Origin: Sipunculus nudus
Taxonomy: Eukaryota > Annelida > Sipuncula > Golfingiida > Sipunculidae
Assembly (NCBI GenBank): GCA_026874595.1
Contig: CM049308.1
Span: forward strand, 16,552,001 to 16,616,000
Direction of reading: 5' to 3'
Length of the DNA: 64,000 nucleotides
The notes beneath the pieces are model-generated. The model did no database searches and had not been told where the DNA came from. It saw nothing but the letters and a program-made list of their open reading frames with translations. Below, piece after piece: positions 1 to 42,951 of the stretch (position 1 is its first letter; each line of letters opens with the position of its first letter). Position numbers and translations under genes: made by a program.

Positions 1-321
1 AAAAGGCAGATCCCCATCCTAATCCAATTTGGCCATGAAAGCTTGGACTCTTGGCCCTGTTTTATAACATCATTGTATATCAAGAAACATGTAAGGCTGA
101 GTGTAGCATTCAGTGTTTTATAACATCATTGTATAGAAACAAACGTGAGGCTGAGTGTAGCATTCAGGGTGATATCTTGTGGGAAGTCACAAGGTCACCA
201 GTCAGAGACATTCATGATTAATACTGTGGAATTTTTCATTGTGTTTTTGTTTTTGTTGAATTCTTGGGTAGTTGAATGTATTCATTTAATTAAAAGCCCC
301 ACAATCAGTCAGAGAAACTAT

Positions 322-396
322 TGAGATATACCCACAATTTTATGGTTCAGATAAGTGAGCCGATACTTTAGTCATTGTGCCACTGAGCCGCAGCTT
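322..396 (-). repeat. tRNA-derived SINE head, degenerate
   Basis: On the minus strand GCGGCTCAGTGGCACAATGA (box A type) is followed about 40 bases on by GTGGGTATATCTC (a decayed box B). This is the common layout of a tRNA-derived SINE promoter. The body would extend toward position 1. The tRNA species cannot be named. Confidence 0.5.
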
Positions 397-1435
397 GCAC
401 TGTGGTTTGCTCGAAACTGACATTTATTTGATGAGTTGTCTAGTAAAAGTTTAAAACATTCAGTGCACTTCTTATGAAAAAATATTGTCCTTTGGTTTTT
501 TTTCACTTTAGGTCTGTTCACATATTAACTTTAATACAAGGCATAACAAGAAACAATAAATCCATGAAATTTTTTACTCCACGAATAGTGTTTCTTGTCA
601 AAACCACATAATTTTAAACCCACAGTATTTTCTGAATCCACAGTACCAGATTGCTAGTCTGTGTAGCATTGTATTTTATCACACATTAGGTGATGTTGAT
701 GGTGAACAAGATAAAACATGATGGATGCTCCAGACATGGAAGCTGTTATGATAAAATACATCCTCCATTTCTTCTTCTTTTTACTCTAAAAAATGACTAT
801 AGTCCGTTTCATCCCCTCATGTCCACCTGTTTTTTGCTATGAAAATTGTTATTAGGCACATTTCAAGGGAAACAATTATAGTGTAGAGGAGAGGATTACA
901 GAACCTAAATTTCAACAAGGTAACTAAATTCCTACCTTATTCCTTATTTAAGTAATAGAATTTTCTGAAAATATGAGAAATCAGTCTACATTTTACAACA
1001 TATCTAACCCACTTATGGCGGTCAAGGTCATTGGTCACATGTAAAAGCAGCCTCAACTGACAGCTGCTGATTGGATGATCTCATGTAAACACTCTAAAAA
1101 ATATAACCAGCTAAAACAAAGATGGCTACACACCATATCTGCCAGATCATGATAAAGAGACTAAACTGTTTTGAAACATAAACGGGGGATTAATTGTAAA
1201 ATTCTTAACTGCCATATTAGGTTGTCACTTCCATATGTTGTTTACTTGGAAAATATTGGAAAATATAAACTTTTATATAAATCATCTACAAAAAACAGGT
1301 GGACAGCAGGTGGTGAAATGGACTATAGATGCTTTCTCTTCATCTGTGATTACATGGATGCTCTCTTGAAATTGCTGTACAGTGGAGGTTCCCAGGACTG
1401 GTTGTTGCAGTGTGGTCTCCTGTCCATCCCTTTTT
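397..1435. other. Intronic AT-rich sequence, nothing identified
   Basis: Presumed PRKD intron. Short ORFs only; no domain, tRNA or clear repeat seen. A near-duplicate phrase (TGTTTTATAACATCATTGTAT) occurs at about 59 and 115, a small local duplication outside this stretch. Confidence 0.5.
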
Positions 1436-1515
1436 AGCTCAGCTGACTGAAAGTCATCTGAGCTATAGCGATCACTCTTTGTCCGTCATCCGTCTGTCTG
1501 TCTGTCCGTTAACCA
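1436..1515 (+). repeat. Family A head: hairpin plus CCGT/CTGT repeats
   Basis: AGCTCAGCTGACT, three-base loop region, then AGTCATCTGAGCT: a near-perfect inverted repeat, followed by a run of CCGT and CTGT words. The same order is found at 3568, 45067 and 46793. Confidence 0.8.
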
Positions 1516-4500
1516 GGCACAAATCGTAACCCCTAGAACTGGAATCTTCTTACTTGACATACTAGGAGGTCCATGAAAAATCTCCTTGGAAACCAGAAAT
1601 TAGGTCTCTGTTACCCATATCCTTCGAGCTATGGGGCCCCAAAGTACCCCCCCAGAAAAGTCCAAAATTTCATACAAAAACTTCAATATCTCATTAACTA
1701 CTTGACTGATGGTCATGATTTTTGGCATACATATTGATCATGAGAGGTTCCATCAGTTGCTGAAGACTGGTGGCGCCACCTGTATTTTTCGATTTTTTAC
1801 GAATTTTTTTCTCTATTTTTGAGACCTTTAAAAATGTGAACATCTGTTAACAAGGCACAAATCGTAATGACTGGACTTAGAATCTTCATTCTCGACACAC
1901 TGAGAGACCTATGAAAAGTCTCCATGGAAACCAGAAATTAGGTCTCTGTTACCCATATCCTTCCAGCTATGGGGCCCCAAACTACCCCCCAGAAAAGTAA
2001 AAAATTTCAAACAAAAACTTCAATATCTCATTAAATACTTGACTGATGGTCATGATTTTTGTCATACATATTGATCATGAGATGTTCCATCACTTCCTGC
2101 AGACTGGTAGCGCCACATTTATCGTTCAATTTTTTACGAATTTTTTTCTCTATTTTTGAGACCTTTCAAAATGTAAACATCTGTTAACAAGGCACAAATC
2201 GTAAAGACTTGACCTAGAATCTTCATTCTTGACACACTGAGAGACCTATGAAAAGTCTCCATGGAAACCAGAAATTAGGTCTCTGTTACCCATATTCTTC
2301 GAGCTATGGAGCCCCAAAGTACCCCCAAGAAAAGTAAAAAAAATTCATACAAAAACTTCAATATCTCATTAACTACTTGACTGATGGTCATGATTTGTGG
2401 CATAACTATTGATCATGAGATGTGTCATCACTTCCTGCAGACTGGTGGTGCCACCTTTATTGTTCGATTTTTTACCATTTTTTCCTCTATTTTTGAGACC
2501 TTTAAGGATGCTGTCATCTGTTAGCATGGCACAAATAGTAACGACTGGACCTAGAATCTTCATTCTCAACACACTAGAAGATCTATGAAAAGTCTCCATG
2601 GAAACCAGAAATTAGGTCTCTGTTACCCATATCCTTCGAGCTATGGGGCCCCAAAGTACCCCCCAGAGTAATCAATAGTCAAAAATTTCATACAAAAACT
2701 TCAATATCTCAATAACTACATCACTGATGGTCATGATTTTTGGCATACATATTGATTATGAGATCTTCCATCAGTTCCTGCAGACTGGGGGCGCCACCTA
2801 TGTTATCTATCAAGAGGGTACAAATTGCAACAACTGGACCTAGAAACTTCATTCTTGTCATGCAAGGAGGCCCATGAAGAGTGCCTGTGGAAACTTGAAA
2901 TTAGGTCTCTGTTACCCATATCCTTCAAGCTATAGGACTCTGAAGTATCCCTCAGAATAATGGACAATTTGATACAAAAGCTGAAGTATCTGAACAACTA
3001 ATACGGAGATCATCATGATTCTTTGCATGGATATTGACCATTAAGTGTTTTTAGCTCAGCTGACTGTAAGTCATCTGAAGTATCCCTCAGAATAATGGAC
3101 AATTTGATACAAAAGCTCAAGTATCTAAACAACTATTGCAGTGATCACCATGATTCTTTGCATGGATATTGATCATGGAGTGTGTCATCAGTTTCTGCAG
3201 TATGGTGGCGCCACCTGTATTTTTTTTATTTTTACGAATTTTTTTCTCTATTTTTGAGACCTCATAAGATGCGGTCATCTGTTAACATGGCACAAATCGT
3301 AACAACTGGACCTAGAATCTTCTCTCTTGACATCCTGAGAGGCCCATGAAAAGTTTCCTTAAAAACTTGAAATTAGGTCTGTGTTACCCATAACCTCTGA
3401 GCTATGGGGCTCCGAAGTACCCCCCAGAATAATGGAAAATTTGATACAAAAGCTCAAGTATCTGAACAATTATTATATTGATCACCATGATTCTTTGCAT
3501 GGATATTGATCATGAAATGTTTCATCAGTTTCTGCATTCTGGTGGCGCCACCTGTATTTTTTCAATTTTTAGCTCAGCTGACTGAAAGTCATCTGAGCTG
3601 TAGGGATCACCTTTTGTCCGTCGTCCGTCCGGCCATCCAGGCGTCTGTCTGTTAACAGGGCACAAATCGTAACCGCTAGACCGGGAATCTTCTCACTTAA
3701 AATCCTGGGAGGTCTATGGAAATTCTCCTTGTAAACCTGAAATTAGGTCACTGTGACCCATATTCTTCGAGCTATGGGGTTCTGAAGTACCCCCCAGAAT
3801 AATACAAAATTTAATACAAAAGCTCAAGTATCTGAACAACTAATGCATTAATCACCATGATTCTTTGCATGGATATTGATCATGGAGTGTTTCATCAATT
3901 TCTGGAGATTGGTGGCGCCACCTATATTTTTTTTATTTTTTACGATTTTTTTTCTCTACTTTTGTGATCTTTAAACATTTGGTCATCTGTAAACAGGGCA
4001 CAAATCATAATGACTGGACCTAGAATCTTCTGTCCTCACCTCCAGGGAAGCCCATAAAAGGTCTACATGGAAACCCGAAATAAGGTCCCTGTTACCCATA
4101 TTCTGTGAGCTATGGGGCTCTGAAGTACCCCCCAGAATAAAGATTTGGTCATATATTAACAGGGCACAAATCATAATGACTGGACCTAGAATCTTCTGTC
4201 CTCACCTCCAGGGAAGCCCATAAAAGGTCTACATGGAAACCCGAAATAAGGTCCCTGTTACCCATATCCTTCATGCTCTGGGGCTCCGAAGTACTCCCCA
4301 GAATAAAGATTTGGTCATCTGTTAACAGAGCACAAATTATAATGACTTGACCTAGAATCTCCTTTCTTGATATGCTGGGAGGCCCCTGAAAAGTCTCCCT
4401 GTGCACCTGAAATTACATCTCTGTTACCCATATCCTTCATCCTATGCGGCTTTGAAATACCCCCCAGAATAAACATTTGGATTTGTTAACAGGGCACAAA

Positions 4501-4650
4501 TCATAATAACTGGACCTAGAATTTTATTTTTTGACATGCTGGGAGACCCCTGAAAAGTCATCTTGTAAACCTTGAAAATAGGTGTCTGTTACCCATATCC
4601 TTCATGCTACAGAGCTCCATAGTACCCCAATGAATATTGGATGATTTTAT
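1436..4650 (+). repeat. Family A: hairpin-headed tandem repeat, units of about 337 bp
   Basis: The phrase CACAAATCGTAA or a variant recurs at about 1518, 1856, 2193, 2529, 2817, 3290, 3660, 3999, 4167, 4331 and 4496. Early spacing is about 337 and late spacing about 165, so short half-units follow full ones. Full units end near GGTGGCGCCACC and an A/T-rich TTTTTACGAATTTTTT tract. Heads with AGCTCAGCTGACT...CTGAGCT followed by CCGT-type repeats lie at 1436 and 3568, with a truncated head at 3052. No coding capacity. Likely a non-autonomous mobile or satellite-like family; other heads occur at 45067 and 46793. Confidence 0.85.
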
Positions 4651-5531
4651 ACAAAAGGTCAAGTTTGGAAAAAGTATTTCATTCAGATTTGACATTCAGA
4701 TGATAAAATTACTTTTGTCAATGTCTTCCTGGTCAGCTGAGCGTCATGACCCCTGGGTCACTTGTACTGATGATCTTGTGTCCTAGAGGGGGTGATAAGC
4801 TACTAAACAAGATCAGGAATGATGTGTTACATGAAATCTTTCCTATCACCTGGTTGTACTTTAATTATAAGATGGGGAGTTTATCAGTAAACTATGGCTT
4901 GTGATGAATTAACAAGTCACTTTAATAGAATTTAAAAGAACAGGAATGATGATTACCTGAAATCACTCCTATCACCTGGTTATACTTTTATAATAAAATG
5001 GAGAGTTTATCAGTTAACAGTGGCTTGTGATGAATTTACAAGTCACTTTAATAGAATTGAGAGGAATTTGAATAAGGAAGCTACATTATTACTGTTTAAA
5101 GTACACCATTTTTCATGACACTTTAGGGTGGATAACTAGGTCAAAGGTAACATGAATATCATGTATAAAATGAAAGTAATTGGAATCGACAAAATGCTGA
5201 ATTTCATTCTGGATATCTTTAGTTGCATACTAATAAAATAAAAATATTGAAAAACCCCGGCCCCCTAATAAAGGGTCACCTGATCAGGGATTTGAATTGC
5301 AGTCACTGCCTGTATGAATAAAGACTTTTTCCACTTCTCCAAACAGCAGACTAAATAACCTCTTAATTTTATTATCCATCAATTCAGGAAGAATTTATAG
5401 TGAAAAAGATGTGTATAGAATTAGTTGACTGTATAAACAAATATGTAAGTATGTGTAAAACTCTGTATTTGCTTGTATTTGACCTGTGGACTTGTATTAT
5501 AACTGTGTATTTCTTTTGTACTTTACTACAG
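4651..5531. other. Intron between family A repeats and the first PRKD exon
   Basis: An 80-90 base near-duplication is visible: ATGATGTGTTACATGAAATC and its relatives near 4820-4930 recur at 4945-5055. Otherwise nothing is identified. The last 40 bases form the T-rich tract before the exon at 5532. Confidence 0.5.
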
Positions 5532-34983
<29,452 letters not shown>

Positions 34984-36567
34984 TGTGCCCAGAAACTCTG
35001 CCTTCATCTGTCGCTCTGCACTGCTCATCTCTCTCTTCATCGTGACGGTGATGTCATGTAGTCATGATGTCGTCGTGGTTGTATAGCACTTCATCAATGG
35101 TTGCATGGTGTCTGGAGCAGTGAGTTACAAACTGTCAAGGAATAAGTGATCATGTTGGCTGCATAATGTTAAACTGTCGCCAAAAGCCTGATTATGTACT
35201 GTCAGTGGTGTAATACTCTGTGGTGCCTTGTTCAGACCTCGTCTGTCTTTGACTTGGGGGGGAATGAGGGGTAAGCTAATGGAAGAATTACTAATGAATG
35301 GATTTGGATTATCATTGATAGATATAATGGATTCACAAGTATTCAAGAGTTTTTACAATTTTCTTTGTTTTCCGTCAGAATTATCACATGACTTTATTTG
35401 CACACATGTTTAACTTCCATGTTTCTCATGATGCGATAATGTCATAGACCTTGTGTAAATCCCAGGAACAGGATTTCTTGTACAATTTAAGGAACTAGTA
35501 AATGAAATCTTTACCACAATTTTAACCAAATACATTCCAGCATATTGTTTTGTGTGGTGAATGCAAGTTATTTACATCTTTTTCATGACACAGAAAAAGT
35601 GAAATTAAGGAAAGGGCACCATAGAAATGACATTCAGAGAGTAATGCAAAATTACAAAAAGTATTATTGTACATCTTAGGTGCCCTATTTAATGAACTGA
35701 TTAGCTGTAGATCTTGAAGTAAATTCAGGTCATTTTTATCATTTACAGGTCACATGATAAATAAAGTTTAGGTCACATGCATGATTAGATCAGATGGCAC
35801 ATGATTTTACTAATAGAGCACATCAGATGTGGTAAAAAGGTCACATGATATCAACTTGATGTGAGTGGCAGAACAAGGATTATATTAATCCACAGAGTAA
35901 ACAAACATACATTATTTGTTTTTTTACTGTTACTCATTTGAAAGAATATATTCATTTTGAAATGAAGGTGCTAGATTGAATCTTCATGGTCAGCGTTCTT
36001 TGATATTGGGCTTGTGTAATATGACATAGCTAGTCAGTTGATAACTTGCTGTACCAGAGGGGAAACAGGATAAAAGATCTTAAGGGGGGGGGGGCTCAGT
36101 TCCCTGGCAAAGGAAACAAGAGTGCCAGTAGATGCTATAAATAACTCGCGCATTCAGATGACAATAACACCAGAGTCAGGCCTGGATAATTTGTATTAGG
36201 TGTATATTTCCCAGATTTTATTGCTGAAAAAGGAGTGGGCACACACTTCTCCAAAGCTGCCCTCATATACCCCAGGGTGCACCCCATAGCCAGCAATCCC
36301 TGTTAGGGCAAATAGTGTGGGCTCAAGCTGACACCCTAACTTTTTGAGAAAAGATATTCTGATCTTCAAGATGCTTTTATATATTTAACTAACTATTTAC
36401 CAAGAATGCCCCTTAATGCACCATTTAGCACTTTATATAACAATTTTCATAGGGGTCATTCGTACTTGAGAGATTTGGGGCCAGCAATTGTTTTCTAGAT
36501 CGGTCAATGTCATTCTGTCATTACAGCATACCTGACAAATGTATCAATTTATGATTTGAGGATTTGG
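34984..36567. other. Downstream of PRKD stop: presumed 3' UTR then unassigned DNA
   Basis: The first AATAAA is at 35760. A G run lies at 36085-36094. A splice-on from the donor at 34927 would place a further PRKD exon here or beyond, but no PKD-like tail was recognised. Confidence 0.4.
35760..35765 (+). terminator. Possible PRKD poly(A) signal
   Basis: First AATAAA downstream of the PRKD stop, 777 bases beyond it. The hexamer is common by chance in DNA this AT-rich, so this is only a candidate. Confidence 0.3.
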
Positions 36568-36775
36568 GTGTAGGCTAAAAAAGAGTTATTCTGGTCTTAA
36601 TTTTTCCAATACACAACCCCTTGCCACCAAACCCTCTCTGCAGGTAGATGTTTGCACTCTGTCCTTGGGGTACTTTCATGTTGCAGCCCTGTGCCCTTAA
36701 TGAACCCTGACAGGTTTATTTCTCTGAGTTTCTGGAAATAGCTCATGAGGGGTGCCCCTCAACATACACACTGTG
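36568..36775 (+). repeat. Interspersed repeat family S, copy 3
   Basis: TTGCCACCAAACCCTCTCTG, GTCCTTGGGGTACTTTCATG, TGTGCCCTTAATGAACCCTG and AGCTCATGAGGGGTGCCCC, in the same order as in the copies at 5697 and 13648. Confidence 0.65.
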
Positions 36776-38489
36776 TCATATAAAGTTATCCAAGAACTTA
36801 TTTGCATAATGCTGAAATTTATATATACTTTGTATGACTGAAGTGTGGGAAAAAAAATCCATTTACATTAAATTCAGAGAGGTGTTTATTCAAATTATTC
36901 AGCAGAATTTCCCCCATGATCCCCTGTTAATTATGAACAAGGAATTTGTCACTCTTGTACACCCCTATAATAAGCCTACAAGTTATTGTTAAACCCCTTT
37001 GTGGGAGACCTTCCTTGCAATGAACGTGAACATTTAGTGTTCAGACCAGGAAGGATTTATTGCTTGATCTGAGCTTCAACAGTGACACCAGAATTCTTTC
37101 CTTAACCATTGAATGGCCATTTAGAGGAATTTTGTCCTACATATTTAAAAGAAAATATTTTGTCCGTTTACAAAGTGAACAGAAAGGTGTTAGAGTGTAA
37201 CTGTGATATACATACTGGGTGAGAATTGATGGAAGGTTTACTATTGTTGTGATTTGTACCAGTTAACAAAATCTTTCCATCTGTAGGTCACAACACCTTC
37301 ATAGTCAGTATTCACCCAATGAATTATTCAGTGTTTTCCTGAAAAAAAAGGAATATATTAATATATATTGGTGTGTTAGGCCCCAAAACTATGTTAGGCA
37401 AAGGAACATGTAATTTTTGGTAAATTTTTGTAAATTTGGTATGCATTTTACATTGAGTGGGAACAACAAACTCAGAAATATAGTATGGCAGCATGGAGAA
37501 AGAGTGCAAATCTGTGCAATTTGGATTGTCATTTAGGGACAGAGAACAATTTTCATTCAAAAGAAGTCTCAGCAGAAGGCAGAGGACAAAGCTATTGTTA
37601 CTAGAGCATCATTATGAGGCAGAAAATAAGTCTGTTTCAATGATGTGCAAGTGGTGATTTAATCAAGGTATATATTGAAAGTATACTGTGGCCTACAGAT
37701 GTAGCAGCTACAAGAGATTAATCAAGATAGATGTGGTAGTAATCTTTTCAACACCCATTGTGTATGATTTATACTTGTGATTTTATAATATGTCCAGTGT
37801 ATTTATATAAACATCTTGTAAAATGTTTTATTATGCATTTCCTTCATTTTAATATTGTCAAACATGACTCATGCATGTATAAATAACACATGACAATTCA
37901 TTCTGATACACTATACTGGGTGTATTATGTAAATATTTTTCCAAGAAAATTTTTAATCATATAGAGAGAGTAGTTTAAATGAAAATACATATTAGGATCT
38001 ATGATCAGAGCTTTAGGTATCATGCAGATTTTCTATGATTGATTTTGGATAAGTAGGCAGTATGGTAGTGGGAAGACATATAGTTAACATTTAATGGCAG
38101 CTGAGTTAATTAAACAAGAGACAAGAAAAGACTGCAGTAGTTTGAGAACAGCTTGTTAAAAAATTAGGTTCAGATACAGTCTTCAGAGTTTCCATGACAA
38201 CTAAAATTTTCATGTAGTTCCATTGACTATAAGTTTCCATAGAAACTTCCGAATTGATTGAGTTAGATCATTTTCAGACTTTGTAATCTTATAACATGTT
38301 GACAGTGAGGGGTCACAATTTAAGCCTCCGCTTTTCTTAGGTCACCCTGATTGCATAATTTACCATCAACTAGAATTTTTTCTTTCGTATATCCTCATTT
38401 TCTCTAGATGTCCAATATGGCTGATTTTCCAGTATGGCTGAGTAGTAGTCACAGGTGATAGGTTTGCACTTGGTATTTATTTTTACACA
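36776..38489. other. Intergenic, nothing identified
   Basis: AT-rich, short ORFs only. No repeat or gene recognised. Confidence 0.4.
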
Positions 38490-38935
38490 CCCGTCTATGA
38501 CAGGATGTATTATGGTATACCCACGGTCCATATTGCAGCGATAACATACCAGGGCTTTGATGGATTTTCACCATAACTATCTTGTCCGACTTTGATTATA
38601 GACAAAATTCATGCATATTTGATGAGGTCAAAGGTCACGAGGCTACTGTGACACTTTGATATCTTATCATGAATATGATGGATTTTGATGAAACTCAACA
38701 GAAATATTAATCAATATAATATCTCTTTGAGTTTGGTTCCCTGCAAAATCCATATAAATTTAATGAGATCAGACATCCCCAGACTGTGGTGGCGCCATGA
38801 TGACTTACCAAAATTCTGATGCATTTTCATGAAACTCATTATGAATATTAACAAATACAGTTTCTCACCTGTATTACACCATCAGCAAAATTCACGCATA
38901 TTTAACGAGGTCAGAGGTCACAAGATATTATGCAC
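38490..38935 (+). repeat. Family B repeat, copy 2 (DR1-bearing)
   Basis: CCGTCTATGACAGGATGTAT and TATTATGGTATACCCA open the copy. GGCTTTGATGGATTTTCAC and AATGAGGTCAGAGGTCA-type phrases follow in about three sub-units, as at 22490-22985. AGGTCAAAGGTCA at 38625 is a perfect DR1. Confidence 0.8.
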
Positions 38936-39785
38936 AATTTGCAGTGCTCTTGTTTACCTTGACCCAGTTTCCAAGGTCACACACTCCATAGCCTATCCCC
39001 TATTATCACTTACTTAGGGGGAAAGAGGGTGTCTCCAGTGATCACTGGATTAATGTAAACATCTTGTTGTATACTGAGCGGTATTAACCTGATCAATTGC
39101 TTCCAACTCCCAACAGATTAGTTTCTGTCATGACAGACACTTAATTCATTCTGCAAGGGATAATGATCTGAGCCTTTACACTTTAAATCTATTATATACT
39201 GATAATCACTTGTAAATATTAGTTCCCTTAAACAAAAATTTGTGAAACCACCTATAAATACTTTTGCATCATTCTGTATTCACAGTATGTTATCATTAAA
39301 TAAATTCACAACAATTAATTAATGTAAAGAAATTACTGGAAGTTCTTTGACAATATGCTGCATTTAGAAGTTTTAAATGCTCATTATATCATAAAAACTC
39401 AAAGTAATTTAGTGACAAACCTTTGAATGCAATCCATGGTATCCTAATCTCACTGATACTATAACATGACCCAGGTTTTGTGCTGGTTCTATGCACACAC
39501 TTGTTATTCACTTTACCCTATATTCAGCAGAATTAATGCAAAACATTCTCTTTACATAGCTGCACTGCATTCCACATATATAAAATAAAATATAATAATA
39601 CAGTATATTATATATATTTGCTTTGTAGATGATAAGATTTTAGTTTAGTTAGTTATATATGTTATTAGCACTGTGATCATTCCAAAGATCAGAACTACCA
39701 GTAATGAGGTAAGAGGTAAAGCATGTTGAAGAGTCCATTATCAGTCATGTCACCATTGGTTAGTTTTGTCTACAGGACCTGATAA

Positions 39786-39892
39786 TATAGTGAAACCTCA
39801 AAATTATGACCACCAACAGGACCATGAAAAAGTGGTCATTCTTATGAGGTGGTCACTTAACTGAGGTGGCGGTTAAGCAAGGTTTTACTGTA
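39786..39892 (+). mobile_element. Short TIR element, 107 bp
   Basis: TATAGTGAAACCTC at the left is inverted at the right end (AAGGTTTTACTGTA). The inside reads GACCACC, AAAAAGTGGTCATTCTTATG, GAGGTGGTCACTTAAC. This is the cleanest copy of the group in the window. The ends resemble pogo/Tc1-mariner MITEs (inferred). Confidence 0.7.
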
Positions 39893-40933
39893 TGTTTTGC
39901 TCCGGTTATGGCTTACACAGTGACAGTTCTGGCTCTCTTTCATTCACAGGAAGTCTGTTAGGTTCTGATAATGTAATTCTAAAAGCATACTGATTTGGAA
40001 ATCAGTATCGAGGCTTAGTTGCTGTGTTTATAGGGTTTGACACAGGGTTGTAAACACAGGGTTTGTTCTTGCACCTCATTAATGCACATAAATTATCATG
40101 AATTAAACTAATTTTCTCCAATAGGGAACAGCTGATTTGTCAGTTTTCCTCATGAATAATGTATTAGATCCCAGAAGCAAATTTCTGAGTATGTTATTAA
40201 AATGCTTTGATAAAACAAAAGACATACATGCTGACTGTGAGAAAGGCTCAGGTCAGTGACTTCAGGTTGTAAGATCTGTGTTATTTGCTTTTACTGTTCT
40301 GATATGTAATGTCACAAGGACTAATTTTGAAGGACTTTTTTTACCATAAAATGTGACTTTTATTGCTAAGAACATTCAGCTTTACGATAGATTTAAATGA
40401 TAATCAGACAGGAAGTCAAAAACAGTAATTTGATATATTGGTCAAAATTCATCTGATTGACACTCAGCCTAGAAGACCATTCTCTCAATCCTTACAATAG
40501 AGTAAGGTCTGGTTCAGACTTTGGAACTTTTGGACATTTATGTGTAATCTTATTAGTGTAGGATAGATAATTGTTATATTTTTATTATGTGCAGGTTATC
40601 CAAGTGCCTCACAAGTCCAAAATGTTTTGTCAGTACTGCAGAGTACACTTGTTTCCTCAACACGTGTTTTTTTTTTTTTTTTCTATTAGTAAGGTAACAT
40701 AAATAACATGGTGTGCTATGACAAGGTGCTGGGTGATACCCTGCTTTCTGCATCTTTTGTTCAGCCAGATGAGGATAGGTGGCACTTTTTTCGCTGCCTC
40801 AAACCAGATGCAGTTCTCTGAGTTTGACCAAGAGAGTAAGCTATAGATCATTTTCACAGGATTGATACAGCATTGTATGGTAAAACACAACATTGTATGA
40901 TTAACAAACACTATTTTCAACAGAGTAAATTAA

Positions 40934-40936
<3 letters not shown>

Positions 40937-41005
<69 letters not shown>
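40937..41005. repeat. (AT)n microsatellite
   Basis: About 34 uninterrupted AT units. Confidence 0.97.
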
Positions 41006-41009
<4 letters not shown>

Positions 41010-41309
41010 CAGTTAGATGATAGACAACCTGAAGAATATAGTTGGTCGTTTGCATAATAATTAAAGTTTAAAATGCTCAGTATTTAAAATTTAAAGAGCA
41101 GCATGTTTTCCCTATCATAATATTAATTAGCTACAGACTAATTTTTTTCCTCAATGATGTGAGAAGAATACTGTATCAGTAATGACTCATTCCCACCAAA
41201 CCAGAAGAACAATCAAACATCATTTTACAACATGTTTTATAACGGTAGAAATTCAGGGTTAGTGTCATATGTATGCACTTTTAATTGAAGAAATATATTG
41301 ACATTACTT

Positions 41310-41312
<3 letters not shown>

Positions 41313-41400
<88 letters not shown>
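41313..41400. repeat. (AT)n microsatellite
   Basis: About 43 AT units with a single TATTATA interruption near 41343. Confidence 0.97.
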
Positions 41401-41403
<3 letters not shown>

Positions 41404-42951
41404 AAATGTTACATTTTAACAGGATCTGTTGTAGTGGTTGAAGATTGAAGCATGTTGAAACTCACAACTGTTAATGTACATACATACTATCATTTTGTAC
41501 ATTGTCTCATATAGTACACATTGTAACTGCCATGTTGACTTTTTTACTGGTTATGACGGGTCCAACATGAATAAACACGGAGATGGACTAGGTCTCATGT
41601 CTTTTGTATACTGTTATGGTGGTGTATCTTCTCTGCTGCCTCGTGTGTGTGTTCTGCAGGGTCCCATCCAGCAGTAGTATGTTGGAGGTATAAAAATAGG
41701 AGTGATCACCAGGAGCGGAAGGGCTGTGAGATGTTGCGCACAGTTGAAATTAAAAAAAAAAAAAAACTCGCACCTTTGTTTGAAAGCTTATGGTATAGCC
41801 GCTTGTGCCTGCCTATTACCCCAGCATTATTTATAATGTGTGGCATGATTCTTGCTTATTCCTTCAATATTTCTTTGCAACCGCACATTGAAAATATTCA
41901 CCTTGATAATTATAGGTTATAATGAATTAAGGCTAATATAAATCTCCATATTAATATGCACCTTCCATGGCGCTGGCAACAGGTTAGGTTGATCAAATTG
42001 AATAACATTTGAATTAAGATTTCCAACGAAAAAGGCACATGTTGTTTTCTTAAACCCACTTTAAACAGTCAAAATTTTAATTTTCGTAGCATTAAAATGG
42101 GTTTGATAATTGGAAATACTCATTCTGAAATTTTTTAGCTGTTTATACTTTATATAGTTTTATCAACTTTATTTTTTTTTTCAAGACTGACAGTGAAGGT
42201 AGCTGACCTATAACGTAGCGGTGCTCATAATGAGCAAACAGTATTTAGAGTCCAGGATTCTGAGCAAAATGGCGAGGTTCATTGTATTTTTCAGAAAATT
42301 CTTTAAAAAAAATTACAAGAGCAATTCATGAAATATTATTGGTTTCTTGTTGATGATATTTAGTATACAGAAACACCCCCTGCGAACGGTTTGCGACTTA
42401 TATTCGCGTTCGCTCTCACGTTCACGCTTATGGAAACGTAGCTTTAATGAGCAGTGAAATCTCTTATGATGCGTGTTACTACATATTCAATAAATCATGA
42501 TTAAGTAATGGAGCTGCCGATTTTTAAAGACCATAATCATTTTGAACAACTTTCATTAGTTAAAAACTTTCATTATTTGCATGGATTAAAACGAAATTAA
42601 ATATTAGCACTTTAATAATAAAGTAAAAACTTGCGATTTCTTGAGTATTTATTTCTTTACATAACAATTACAACCGCAATGAATTAGTCACAGTGCTAGT
42701 CACAGAAATTGAAAAAAAATCTGCATTTAATCAAAGGGCACAGCTTGTACACGGCTGTGTGCACTTTGGACGCCAGCAAGTATAAATGTAACCAAGTCTG
42801 GCAAGTCCCTGTCGTCCTATACTGTGGTTGGCTTCATAGTCGCTGGGATAATATATCGCGATGTACACGTATTTCGCGAAGGTTTATTTTTTTGCGGTCT
42901 CATGATATTAAAAATTTACACAAATTAAACTTTATTATATGAATTAATTAT

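Larger units (their letters stand above)
39893..42951. other. Intergenic, microsatellites and unassigned DNA
   Basis: Two long (AT)n tracts (listed separately), a T run at 40668-40682 and an A run at 41752-41765. 42360-42450 is unusually CpG-rich (GCGAACGGTTTGCGACTT, TTCGCGTTCGCTC) but has no identifiable gene. Confidence 0.4.

Noticed and set aside
1171..1437. 88-codon ORF
   Set aside because: No domain, no homology recognised, ends exactly at the family A head; chance ORF.
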